A stretch of 64,000 bases of DNA from Flavobacterium johnsoniae (lineage in GTDB: Bacteria; Bacteroidota; Bacteroidia; Flavobacteriales; Flavobacteriaceae): positions 4,588,001-4,652,000 of the forward strand of contig NZ_CP103794.1 in assembly GCF_030388325.1 (NCBI RefSeq), written 5' to 3'. This document shows positions 16,201 to 23,478 of this stretch, piece by piece. Within the stretch, counting starts at the first letter, position 1; each line of letters begins with the position of its first letter. A model generated the notes under the pieces. It searched no databases. It was not told the DNA's origin and saw only the letters and a list, made by a program, of their open reading frames with translations. The position numbers were made by a program, and so were the translations under genes.

Positions 16201-16779
16201 GATATTTTTGCTATTGGAGAAATTGCCGAATTCAACAATAAGTTATTCGGAATTACTTCGGCAGCGGAAGAACAAGCTGATATTTTGGCGAATTTCCTAG
16301 CGGGCGATATCAGCAGTTATTACAAAGGTTCGATTTTAATGAATATTCTAAAATTAGAAGATATAAATCTTTGCAGTATTGGCGATCTCACAATTCCAGA
16401 AAATGATGATTCTTATGAAGAAATTGTTTTTACCGATTTGAAAAAACGTTATTACAAAAAGTGCATCGTAAAAGACGATCTTTTAGTTGGTGCAATTTTA
16501 ATGGGTGATAAAAACGAATTTGCTGAATTTAAAACGATGATTGAAAGCAAAATCGAATTATCAGACAAACGAAATACTCTTTTAAGAGGAAGTTCAAACA
16601 CAAAACCAGTTTTAGGAAAATTGGTTTGTTCGTGCAGTCAAGTTGGAGCAGGAAATATAGAAGAAACCATTAAAAGCGGTGTAAATGATTTCACCGAATT
16701 ATGCAAAAACACAGGCGCAGGTTTAGGTTGCGGAAGTTGTAAAACAGAAGTCAAAGAGATTCTTGCAAAATGTAAATAG
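13264..16779 (+). CDS. nasA: assimilatory nitrate reductase fused to FAD/NAD reductase and BFD domain
   Basis: This 1171-residue cytoplasmic enzyme reduces nitrate to nitrite. Residues 1-690 are a molybdopterin oxidoreductase: [4Fe-4S] ligands C10, C13, C17 and C45, and the molybdenum ligand C139 in SRLCMSS, as in Nas/Nap rather than NarG. The dinucleotide-binding C-terminal part of this half is at about 570-690. From about 705 a NirB-like pyridine nucleotide-disulfide oxidoreductase begins (IAIVGAGAASFRF; second Rossmann motif VVIIGGGLLGLELA near 853). The protein ends in a BFD-like [2Fe-2S] domain from about 1120 (LVCSCSQVG, then GLGCGSCKTEV). The fusion puts NAD(P)H oxidation and nitrate reduction in one chain, replacing the separate NasB-type subunit. 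No signal peptide is present. Confidence 0.93.
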   Translation: MQSTKIKTTCSYCGVGCGIIVTNDAKNGVMVEGDKDHPVNKGMLCSKGMNLHYVVNDTSDRILYPEMRGSKNYPLERVSWETALDRAAAVFSSIIKKHGPDSVGFYISGQCLTEEYYLVNKLVKGFLKTNNIDTNSRLCMSSAVVGYKKTFGEDSVPIAYDDIELADTFLITGANPAWCHPILFRRLEKHKEKNPRIKVICIDPRRTDTAAFADLHLQIIPGSDIILYHAIARRIIEKGHVDHDFVKNNAENFKQYKDLVLGTSLEKASKLCGIPVNDIKLAADIIGKAKGFISLWAMGLNQSAVGVDKNTALLNLSLLTGQVGKPGSGPFSLTGQPNAMGGREVGGMATLLAAHKDIANPTHRKEVADFWGVDEISDKPGLTATEMFEALESGKMKAVWIICTNPLVSLPDSRRAEKALQNAKFVVVQDISHNADTAKFADLVLPAAGWLEKEGTMTNSERRISYLPKGINAPGEALPDIEILIRFAKKMNFNGFNFNSAEEIYKEHCALTKNTNIDISFLNYHRLKTEGTFQWPVPDYGHPGTPRLFTDKKFYTPSGKAIFNLPVSIENTSVQPNAEFPFILTTGRIRDQWHTMTKTGKVSRLLTHIPSPVLEINPIDAFKNDIKNGDIVTVTSKNGEVRVKAKVTDSIKEKVVFLPMHWGKQLENDLNRTNNLTNTVVDPVSKEPDFKFTTVSISKYIKPFQKIAIVGAGAASFRFIQNYREFNTTDEIIVFSNEVNPFYNRVLLPEYMTGEFTWEQLLKVRDGEAFNKLKITMKAGVAIEKLDATNKTILDSQGENHTFDSLILATGSRPFVPENAQLHLPGRFTVRRKEDADRLKKHLDSTNLPPEEQHVVIIGGGLLGLELAAALKHKKVKTTIIQRASRLMERQLDRISSKLLAEEVQLRDIQIYFDNEVSTVFETDNPNEIEIALKSGKIITANAIVYTIGTIPNIEIARESGLLCGRGVKVNQYLQTSNPDIFAIGEIAEFNNKLFGITSAAEEQADILANFLAGDISSYYKGSILMNILKLEDINLCSIGDLTIPENDDSYEEIVFTDLKKRYYKKCIVKDDLLVGAILMGDKNEFAEFKTMIESKIELSDKRNTLLRGSSNTKPVLGKLVCSCSQVGAGNIEETIKSGVNDFTELCKNTGAGLGCGSCKTEVKEILAKCK

Positions 16780-16810
16780 GCTCTTTTAGCTACTTTACTT
16801 TGAGCATAAA

Positions 16811-16996
16811 TTTTAACGCAAAGAGCGCAAAGTTTTTTCGCAAAGTTTCGCAAAGTATATTTAAAAGGAGACAAAGCTCTCAAAGCTTTGAGAATAAATT
16901 TTAGTCAAGCTTTGTGAACTTAAAAAAAACAATTTCACACACAAATATAAACCTTAAAAAACTTTGCGAAAAAACTTTGCGCTCTTTGCGTTAAAA
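16811..16996. repeat. perfect 38-bp inverted repeat between nas and the rubredoxin gene
   Basis: The arm at 16811-16848, starting TTTTAACGCAAAGAGCGCAA, is perfectly complemented by 16959-16996. The 110-base spacer contains further CAAAG words. It lies between two genes probably transcribed together and could form a very stable RNA hairpin. Followed by AAACCTGAAACCTGAAAC words (17020-17045). Confidence 0.9.
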
Positions 16997-17054
16997 TCAA
17001 CACAACCCAAAAACCTGAAACAAAGAAAACCTGAAACCTGAAACAAAAAGAAAA

Positions 17055-18488
17055 ATGGAACTAACAAGATTAATAGTAAAAGGAGGAGTTATTTCGCCAG
17101 GAGAATTACGAGAAGTGGTAAATATTGCTTTGGAGGAAGGTTTAGATTCCATTTCGTTTGGTTCTAGACAGGATATTATTTTTCCTCAAGGCTTTAAAAC
17201 ATTAGACAAAACCACTTTAGGAAAACATCATTTTGTTTATCCCGATCAAAAAAGCGGTAATAATATTGTTTCTTCTTATGTTTCTACAGATATTTTTAGA
17301 AATACAAACTGGCTTACCGGAAATCGTTTTTTATATGTATTAGAAGAATTTAAAGAACAGCCAAAATTAAAAGTCAATATAACTGATCCGAAACAGCAAT
17401 TGGTTCCTTTGTTTACGGGACATTTGAACTTTATTGCTTCAGAACATGAAGATTATTGGTATTTATATATCCGTCTGCCTAAATGGGAAAAAATGGAAGT
17501 TTATCCTGTTTTAATTTACAGCTGGGATCTTGCAAAAATTTATTACGAAATCGAAAAAATCTCTGAAGAAGATATTTCTGCTGATATCGAATTGTTGTTT
17601 ACTTTGGTTAGCGAAGCTTTAGACACTAATAACAGAACTATTGATAAACCGCTGAACATTCCATTTTATCCATTTCCATATTACGAAGGAATGAATAGAA
17701 TGGGAATAGACCAATATTGGCTTGGATTATATTGGAGAAATAACCAGTACGATTTGGATTTTCTGAAAGAAATGTGCGATTTGTGTTTTGAATGTAAAAT
17801 TGGGAAAATCTGCATTACGCCTTGGAAATCTTTCATTATAAAAGGAATTCCAAAAGACAGAAAACTCGAATGGGAAAAATTTCTTGGCAAAAGAGGAATC
17901 AACGTTCGTCATTCTTTACTAGAATTGAATTGGCATTTGCCAGTTGCAATGGAATGGGCTTTAAACCTGAAAACATTTCTAGTTCGTACTTTAGATCAAT
18001 TTGATATTAGTACTTACGGATTGAATTTCGGAATTTCAGAATACAATCGCGATGGGCATTATTTCACTTCGATTATTATCGAAAAAAATGAACTTCCAGC
18101 CGCTTTAGAATCGATTAAAATCAGAGATACTTATAATGTTTTGTTTGCTAAAAATTTCGATCCGAATACGCGCGAATATATCGTACATTCTCAAGATATT
18201 GACAAACTGGAACTGCCGACTATTTTAATTGAATTGAGCAGAAAATATTTTGAAGAATTAGGAAACACAACTACCGAAACCACAGAAAATCAGCAAAAAA
18301 AAGAAAAACCTCAATTAGACATTTATCAATGTCAGGAATGTTTAACACTTTACAATTCAGAATACGGTGATGAAACGCAGGGAATTCCGAAAGGTATTTT
18401 ATTTGAAAATCTTCCAGAAACTTATTGCTGTTCTTTATGCGAAGCTCCAAAAAGCAATTTTATAGTTTTAGAACTTGTCAAACAATAA
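17055..18488 (+). CDS. nitrite/sulfite-reductase-like scaffold with C-terminal rubredoxin
   Basis: The 477-residue cytoplasmic protein begins with a ferredoxin-like half domain of the nitrite/sulfite reductase family (LIVKGGVISPGELREVVNIA, SRQDIIFP), and a second half appears near 250 (ICITPWKSFIIKGIP). The siroheme/[4Fe-4S] pattern C-x5-C...C-x3-C is absent; a CDLCFEC cluster near 240 stands instead. A rubredoxin domain (about 423-472) ends the protein, with C426-x2-C429 and C459-x2-C462. I infer an electron carrier or assembly partner for the nitrate reductase encoded just upstream rather than a catalytic nitrite reductase. The family occurs in Bacteroidota nas loci as far as I recall; function unproven. 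Confidence 0.75.
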   Translation: MELTRLIVKGGVISPGELREVVNIALEEGLDSISFGSRQDIIFPQGFKTLDKTTLGKHHFVYPDQKSGNNIVSSYVSTDIFRNTNWLTGNRFLYVLEEFKEQPKLKVNITDPKQQLVPLFTGHLNFIASEHEDYWYLYIRLPKWEKMEVYPVLIYSWDLAKIYYEIEKISEEDISADIELLFTLVSEALDTNNRTIDKPLNIPFYPFPYYEGMNRMGIDQYWLGLYWRNNQYDLDFLKEMCDLCFECKIGKICITPWKSFIIKGIPKDRKLEWEKFLGKRGINVRHSLLELNWHLPVAMEWALNLKTFLVRTLDQFDISTYGLNFGISEYNRDGHYFTSIIIEKNELPAALESIKIRDTYNVLFAKNFDPNTREYIVHSQDIDKLELPTILIELSRKYFEELGNTTTETTENQQKKEKPQLDIYQCQECLTLYNSEYGDETQGIPKGILFENLPETYCCSLCEAPKSNFIVLELVKQ

Positions 18489-18633
18489 AATTATAGTAGT
18501 AAAAGCTTAACACTTATGTATTTAAAAATTATGTATATTTAGCTTAGCTAAGAAACAACGATAAATCATTATACCACAGATATTATTTATTTTCTTAGAA
18601 TCAAGCTATTTTACTCAACAAAAAAATACAGTT

Positions 18634-19308
18634 ATGATAAAACGAAATTCAAGTACTCCTGCTGTAAATAATACTGATATTCCAGCAGAAACAGCTGTAG
18701 AGACCACTACAGAAGTGCAACCAGAAGCAAAAGCAACAGTAAAAAGAACCACAAGAACTGCTGTAAAAACACCAGCTTCAAAAACAACGGCCACTAAAAC
18801 AACACCAACAAAAACAGCCGCAGCAAAAACATCAACGACAAGAACAGCGGCAGCAAAAGCACCAACGGCAACAGTTAAACCTGCAGCAAAAACACCTGTA
18901 ACAGCTGCTTCAAAAAGTGCTCCTAGAGCTACGGTAAAAAAAGCAAGCACAACACCGGCAAAAAAAGAACCAATTGTTTCTGAAATTGTAGAAATTCAGA
19001 CAAATGATATTCCAGTGCCTTTTGAAGAAAATAAACCTGTTTTGACTATTGAAAAAATTGGCAAAAAAAACGATATAAAATCAAAACTAAAAGCAAAATT
19101 AAAAGCTAAAAAAGAGAAGGAAAAGAAAAGAGAAAAAGCGATAAAAGCTGTTATTAAAAAATTAGAAAAAGCGAAGAAAGCAAAACTAAAAGCAGCCGAA
19201 AAGAAAAAGGAAAAAGCTAAAAAGGCAAAAGAAAAAGCCAAAGCTAAAAAAGCTGCTGAAAAGAAAGCAAAAGCTTCAAAAAAGGCAAAAGCTAAAAAGA
19301 AAAAATAA
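18634..19308 (+). CDS. Lys/Ala/Thr-rich, histone H1-like low-complexity protein
   Basis: The 224-residue product has two parts. Residues 1-125 are Thr/Ala/Lys/Pro-rich with repeated KTAAAKT- and KTPV-like words, resembling histone H1 tails. Residues about 145-224 are an almost pure Lys/Ala/Glu helix (KKEKEKKREK, KKAKLKAAEKKKEKAKKAKE). It is strongly basic with no signal peptide, which suggests nucleic-acid binding, though low complexity makes homology unreliable. A -7-like TATATTTA is at 18532-18539 and a terminator follows at 19317. It stands alone between the nitrate and Moco genes with no evident functional link. Confidence 0.6.
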   Translation: MIKRNSSTPAVNNTDIPAETAVETTTEVQPEAKATVKRTTRTAVKTPASKTTATKTTPTKTAAAKTSTTRTAAAKAPTATVKPAAKTPVTAASKSAPRATVKKASTTPAKKEPIVSEIVEIQTNDIPVPFEENKPVLTIEKIGKKNDIKSKLKAKLKAKKEKEKKREKAIKAVIKKLEKAKKAKLKAAEKKKEKAKKAKEKAKAKKAAEKKAKASKKAKAKKKK

Positions 19309-19316
19309 TATATAAG

Positions 19317-19347
19317 AAAGGTTTGACGAAAGTTGAACCTTTTTTTA
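19317..19347 (+). terminator. terminator after the Lys/Ala-rich gene
   Basis: AAAGGTT (19317-19323) and AACCTTT (19336-19342) form a 7-bp stem followed by a T run. Confidence 0.8.
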
Positions 19348-19370
19348 TTAATCAATTTTAACTATTCGCA

Positions 19371-19403
19371 AACTTTGTCAAAGTTTAAAACTTTGACAAA
19401 GTT
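19371..19403. repeat. dispersed palindrome, family B, copy 1
   Basis: AACTTTGTCAAAGTTT and its complement lie back to back. The same element, differing at the centre, is at 45901-45932. It lies between two convergent genes. Confidence 0.88.
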
Positions 19404-19415
19404 ATCTCGAAACTA

Positions 19416-20423
19416 TTATCCCCCAATCGCAATCATACTACGATTATCAAAATGTTTTTTCGGATCATCCATTTCAGAAACACTTACCATTCCTGCACGA
19501 ACTTTCTTTTTATTTTTAATCGCATTTGAAATCAAATCAGTAATAGATTCTCCATTTCTGAAAGGCGTCAGCAGATCAGTTTCTGCGTTAGAGAAAAGAC
19601 AGTTTTTTATTTTTCCGTTGGCCGTCAAGCGGATGCGGTTGCAACTGTCGCAAAACGGATTTGTAATAGAACTTATGATTCCGAAATTTCCTTGAAAATT
19701 GTTTATTTTATAAGTTCTGGCTGTGAAGTTTTTTTCGTCTTCTAATTTTTTTATTTCGTTTGAAGAAAAACTGTTTTCAACCAAAGATAAAATCTCATTT
19801 TGAGAAACCATTTTGCTTCTATCCCACTTATTTCCGGCAAAAGGCATAAACTCAATAAATCGAACAGAAATAGGAAGAAACTGAGTCAGTTTTACAAAAT
19901 CAACAATTTCATTATCATTAAAACCTTTCATTAAAACGACATTTACTTTTACTTCAAAATCATTATTTAAAAGCAAATGAAGATTATTAATAACTTTATC
20001 AAACTGATTTCTAAGCGTTATCGAATTAAATTTTGATGAAACCAGAGTATCTAAACTCAAATTGATCTTTTTAATTTTAAACTGTTTTAAAACCTCAATG
20101 TGACGATCAATTAAAATTCCGTTTGTTGTTATAGAAAGGGAAACTTCTAAATCGGATAATTTGGAAACAATTTCTGGAAAATCTTTTCTCAAAAGAGGTT
20201 CACCGCCCGTTAATCTAATTTTATCAACACCATTTTTTACGAAAGTCTGGGCAATTGCAAAAATCTCGTCGGCAGTCATTAAACTGGCTTTTGGAGAAAG
20301 CGCAATTCCATCAGCCGGCATGCAGTACGTACAACGTAGATTGCATTTTTCCAGCAAAGAAATGCGCAGATAATTATGCTTGCGCCCAAAACCATCCGTT
20401 AAAATAGTGTTAGAGGCTGTCAT
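19416..20423 (-). CDS. moaA: GTP 3',8-cyclase
   Basis: MoaA is a radical-SAM enzyme that, with MoaC, turns GTP into cyclic pyranopterin monophosphate, the first step of molybdenum cofactor synthesis. The 335-residue protein has the radical-SAM motif CNLRCTYC near residues 28-35, the SAM-binding RLTGGEPLLRKD, and the C-terminal second-cluster cysteines in FCDSCNRIRLTANGKIKNC. It ends in the essential Gly-Gly. It is the last gene of the minus-strand Moco operon and overlaps the end of moaCB by 14 bases. The operon would serve the two nitrate reductases in the window. Confidence 0.95.
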   Translation of the reverse strand: MTASNTILTDGFGRKHNYLRISLLEKCNLRCTYCMPADGIALSPKASLMTADEIFAIAQTFVKNGVDKIRLTGGEPLLRKDFPEIVSKLSDLEVSLSITTNGILIDRHIEVLKQFKIKKINLSLDTLVSSKFNSITLRNQFDKVINNLHLLLNNDFEVKVNVVLMKGFNDNEIVDFVKLTQFLPISVRFIEFMPFAGNKWDRSKMVSQNEILSLVENSFSSNEIKKLEDEKNFTARTYKINNFQGNFGIISSITNPFCDSCNRIRLTANGKIKNCLFSNAETDLLTPFRNGESITDLISNAIKNKKKVRAGMVSVSEMDDPKKHFDNRSMIAIGG

Positions 20424-21324
20424 GGTTTTTTCCTTTTAAAATATGAAAAACGTGCAACAAATGCGGAAAAACAGCATCCATAGATTCTCTTGCGCCGTTT
20501 GTTGAGCCTGGCAAAGCCAATACAACTGTTTTGCCTAAAGTTCCTGCAACAGTTCTTGACAACATTGCATAAGGCATTCTCTGCTGTCCATAATTTCGAA
20601 TAGCTTCTTCTATTCCTGGAATCCTGCTTTCTAATAATGGCGCTAAAGCTTCTGGCGTAACATCTCTTGGAGACAAACCTGTTCCGCCTGTAAAAATAAC
20701 TAGCTGATTTTCTTCAGCGAAAGCTTTTGTTTTTTCTTGAATAATATTTAATTCATCTGGAATGATTTCGTAGTGAGAAGTTTCAACTCCGTATGAATCT
20801 AATTTTTCTACAATAACTTTTCCAGATCGATCTTCTTTATCTCCCGCAAAAATCGAATCGGAACAAACGAAAACTGCCGCTTTAATTATGTTAGGAAATT
20901 TATTTTTAAAAGATGATTTTCCGCCTTCTTTGTTGATTAATTTGATTGTTGAAATTTCAATTTCCTTATCAATCGGTTTCAACATATCGTACATTGTCAA
21001 TGCAACGATTGATGCGCCGTGCATAGCTTCAACCTCAACTCCAGTTTTGTAAACGGTTTTTACTTTAAAAATGATATGAATTTCTAAACCCTCAATATTA
21101 TATTCAACAGCAGTATATTCAATAGGAAGCGGATGACAGTCTGGAATTGATAAATGCGTGTTTTTTACAGCAAACAATCCGGCAGTTTTTGCCATTTCAA
21201 ATACGTTTCCTTTTGGCACTAAATTGTTGACAACGGCATCAATTGTTTCTTGTTTGCTAACTTTTACAATTGCAGTTGCGGTTGCGACTCTTAAAGTGCT
21301 TATTTTATGGGTAATATCTACCAT
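20410..21324 (-). CDS. moaCB: MoaC-MoaB fusion protein (Moco biosynthesis)
   Basis: This 304-residue fusion joins two cofactor enzymes. Residues 1-155 are MoaC, cyclic pyranopterin monophosphate synthase (LSIPDCHPLPIEYTAVEYN, VEAMHGASIVALTMYDMLK). Residues about 160-304 are a MoaB/MogA-type molybdopterin adenylyltransferase (AAVFVCSDSIFAGDKEDRSG, IFTGGTGLSPRDVTPEA, LALPGSTNGARESM). The link couples an early step to the adenylation step. It starts 8 bases after the moaE stop and overlaps moaA. The domain fusion occurs in several Bacteroidota. Confidence 0.93.
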   Translation of the reverse strand: MVDITHKISTLRVATATAIVKVSKQETIDAVVNNLVPKGNVFEMAKTAGLFAVKNTHLSIPDCHPLPIEYTAVEYNIEGLEIHIIFKVKTVYKTGVEVEAMHGASIVALTMYDMLKPIDKEIEISTIKLINKEGGKSSFKNKFPNIIKAAVFVCSDSIFAGDKEDRSGKVIVEKLDSYGVETSHYEIIPDELNIIQEKTKAFAEENQLVIFTGGTGLSPRDVTPEALAPLLESRIPGIEEAIRNYGQQRMPYAMLSRTVAGTLGKTVVLALPGSTNGARESMDAVFPHLLHVFHILKGKNHDSL

Positions 21325-21332
21325 TTTATTTT

Positions 21333-21764
21333 TTAACTATTTTGTTTCCAAGTGAATGTATCGTTCTCAAACATTTCTTTACCAAAAATTGGCACATCGG
21401 TTTTAATCCAGTTTACAATAGCTTCTGTTGCTTCATAAACTTGCTTGCGTCGCGTTGCCGAAACAAAAACGAACAAACAGATTTCGCCCGCTTTTACAAC
21501 GCCTAAACTGTGGTAAATATGCATGCAGATTAAATCGAATTTGGCAAAAGCTTTTTCTCGAATGCTATACAACGCTTCATTTGCCATGTCTGTATAAGCC
21601 GAATAATCAATTGCTACGACAGTGTTATCGTGAATAACATCGGCGCGAACTTGCCCTAAAAAGATGTTGTGCGCTCCAATTGTATGTTTCGATTGATGTT
21701 TGGCAATCGATTCGGCTATAAATTCAGGAGAAATTGGTCCTTCTACAAATACATTTTTACTCAT
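21333..21764 (-). CDS. moaE: molybdopterin synthase catalytic subunit
   Basis: The 143-residue MoaE with MoaD converts cyclic pyranopterin monophosphate to molybdopterin. Recognisable motifs are HTIGAHNIFLGQVRAD, VVAIDYSAYTDMA, ICMHIYHSLGVVKAGEICLFV and ATRRKQVYEATEAIVNWIKTD (split here by type), the last including the region of the catalytic lysine, followed by VPIFGKE. It lies in the Moco operon between the LprI-like gene and moaCB, 8 bases before the latter. Confidence 0.94.
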   Translation of the reverse strand: MSKNVFVEGPISPEFIAESIAKHQSKHTIGAHNIFLGQVRADVIHDNTVVAIDYSAYTDMANEALYSIREKAFAKFDLICMHIYHSLGVVKAGEICLFVFVSATRRKQVYEATEAIVNWIKTDVPIFGKEMFENDTFTWKQNS

Positions 21765-21787
21765 TTTTTTGTTTTATTACAAGAACT

Positions 21788-22141
21788 TTAAAAGCCATTC
21801 ATCAAGCTTTTCAATTCTTTTGTTCTGCTAATTGTTAGTTGCATTCTACAATCTGCGTACATTTTATTTGCTATAACTCCACCCATTCCTTCGGGATAAG
21901 ATTTAAATTTACAATTTGAATCTCGAAACTTTATCCAATCTTTTTGAGCAACAACTAAAGTTGTTTGATCTTTTGTTCCTAATTTCTTTTTCAGCTGATT
22001 ATAAACTTTATTCAATTCTTTATCAGCTTTATCATAAGCTTCATAAAGTTCTGTTTCGCCAGTTGCATCGACGTGCTGTTGAGAAAAAGCAAATTGATTA
22101 AAACAGAAGAACAAAAACAATCCGAACAATATTTTTTTCAT
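21788..22141 (-). CDS. LprI/DUF1311-family exported protein
   Basis: From the ATG at 22141 the product is 117 residues with a signal peptide (MKKILFGLFLFFCFNQFAFS). The mature part matches the LprI N-terminal/DUF1311 pattern: ELYEAYDKADKELNKVYNQL, VVAQKDWIKFRDSNC, then a late conserved Cys (MYADCRMQL). The family includes lysozyme inhibitors, but many members have no tested role. An earlier start at 22159 would add six residues before the signal peptide and is less likely. It is an unexpected passenger inside the Moco operon, between moeB and moaE. Confidence 0.75.
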   Translation of the reverse strand: MKKILFGLFLFFCFNQFAFSQQHVDATGETELYEAYDKADKELNKVYNQLKKKLGTKDQTTLVVAQKDWIKFRDSNCKFKSYPEGMGGVIANKMYADCRMQLTISRTKELKSLMNGF

Positions 22142-22151
22142 AACATTACAT

Positions 22152-23228
22152 TTAAACAATAGTTTTTTCTTGTAAAATTTGTTTCATCGCCAAAGCGCCT
22201 CCAGTAATACTTTTTATATTTTTAAATTGATGTTTATGAAGTAATTCTACTGCGATTTTACTTCGAATTCCAGATTGGCAGAAAATGTAAATCGTTTGGT
22301 TTTTATTCAGTTTTTCTAACTTATTTTCCAAATGCATTAACGGAATCTGAATTCGATTTTTTAGATTGATTTTAGGCGATTCGTCAATATTTCTAACATC
22401 TAAAAAAAGAACCTCATCATTTTCAATTTCATTTAAAACCGAATCAAAATTTATTTCTTGAACCTGATTTTCATCTGAATTATATTTCCGTTCAAAATCT
22501 TCATTTGTTATCTGAAGATTAGAAGTCTTTTCGAAATCATATTTCTGTTGTTCGTTGTTCAGAATGTTGTAAACCAATATCTTTCCATTTAAAACTTCAC
22601 CGATTTCTAGAATCATTTTTATGACTTCGTTAGCTTGAAGCATTCCAATAATTCCTACTGTAATTCCTAATACGCCAGCATCTTCGCAGTTTAAAGCATT
22701 TTGATTTTCATCTGGATATAAACATCTATATGTTGGTCCGTTTTGGCAATTAAAAACCGAAACTTGTCCTTGAAATCTAAAAATAGAACCGTAAACCATA
22801 GGTTTGCTGGTTAACAAACAAGCATCATTTATTAAATATTTAATCGAAATACTGTCTGTTGCATCAACAATTATGTCATATTTTTCGAATAATGCAATCG
22901 CATTTTTTCCAGATAATCTTTCTGTAAAGGCTATTACTTTAATATCAGGATTCAATTCTGAAATCATGATTTTAGCTTGTTCAGCTTTTGATTTTCCAAC
23001 GGCTGAAGTTTTGTAAATTACCTGACGATGTAGATTCGAAATTTCAATAATATCATGATCTATAATTCCGATTTCGCCGACTCCAGCCGAGGCTAAATAT
23101 GGTAAAATTGCTGCGCCCAAACCTCCTGCACCAATTACCAAAACTTTTGATTTTGCTAATTTACGCTGGCCTTCCTCTCCTATTTCTGGAAGAATAAGTT
23201 GTCTGTTATATCGGTTTGATGAACTCAT
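22152..23228 (-). CDS. moeB: MoeB/ThiF-type adenylyltransferase with C-terminal rhodanese
   Basis: The 358-residue protein activates the C-terminal glycine of MoaD. Residues 1-240 are the E1-like domain: R10 and Q11 region, VLVIGAGGLGAAILPYLA, the GIIDHDIIEISNLHRQ loop, VDATDSISIKYLINDAC. Of the usual two zinc CxxC pairs only one Cys is evident (TYRCLYP), so the structural zinc site appears lost. Residues about 255-358 are a rhodanese domain with the active-site loop CQSGIRS, which could supply sulfur to MoaD as in human MOCS3. It starts 8 bases after the moaD stop. Confidence 0.9.
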   Translation of the reverse strand: MSSSNRYNRQLILPEIGEEGQRKLAKSKVLVIGAGGLGAAILPYLASAGVGEIGIIDHDIIEISNLHRQVIYKTSAVGKSKAEQAKIMISELNPDIKVIAFTERLSGKNAIALFEKYDIIVDATDSISIKYLINDACLLTSKPMVYGSIFRFQGQVSVFNCQNGPTYRCLYPDENQNALNCEDAGVLGITVGIIGMLQANEVIKMILEIGEVLNGKILVYNILNNEQQKYDFEKTSNLQITNEDFERKYNSDENQVQEINFDSVLNEIENDEVLFLDVRNIDESPKINLKNRIQIPLMHLENKLEKLNKNQTIYIFCQSGIRSKIAVELLHKHQFKNIKSITGGALAMKQILQEKTIV

Positions 23229-23236
23229 AATTATGT

Positions 23237-23476
23237 TTATCCTCCTGCAAATGGCGGTAATAATGCTACAATATCAGTTGTCTGTAAAGTGTATTCTGCT
23301 GTTTTTGAAACTATTTTTTGATTTACAGCAACGCTAAAAGTCAGGGATTCGAACTCATATTTTTCATTCAAATCCTTCAATAGTTTTTGCAATGATAATT
23401 CTTCAGAAAAAGATAATTTTTCGAATTCACATTTCGTTTTTTCAGCGACAGCTCCAAAATATTTTACCTCAATCAT
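23237..23476 (-). CDS. moaD: molybdopterin synthase sulfur carrier subunit
   Basis: The 79-residue ubiquitin-like protein ends in PPFAGG, whose terminal glycine is adenylated and then thiocarboxylated to carry sulfur into molybdopterin. MIEVKYFGAVAEKT at the start and the beta-grasp length are typical of MoaD. It is placed directly between cobA (2-base gap) and moeB. Confidence 0.93.
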   Translation of the reverse strand: MIEVKYFGAVAEKTKCEFEKLSFSEELSLQKLLKDLNEKYEFESLTFSVAVNQKIVSKTAEYTLQTTDIVALLPPFAGG

Positions 23477-23478
23477 TA

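Noticed and set aside
18615..18950. A 111-codon minus-strand frame rich in Val and Ala
   Set aside because: It is the antisense shadow of the Ala/Thr/Lys repeat of the 18634 gene.
18996..19355. A 119-codon minus-strand frame rich in Phe and Ala
   Set aside because: Antisense shadow of the Lys/Ala-rich helix; the Phe repeats are the complement of AAA codons, and the frame crosses a terminator.
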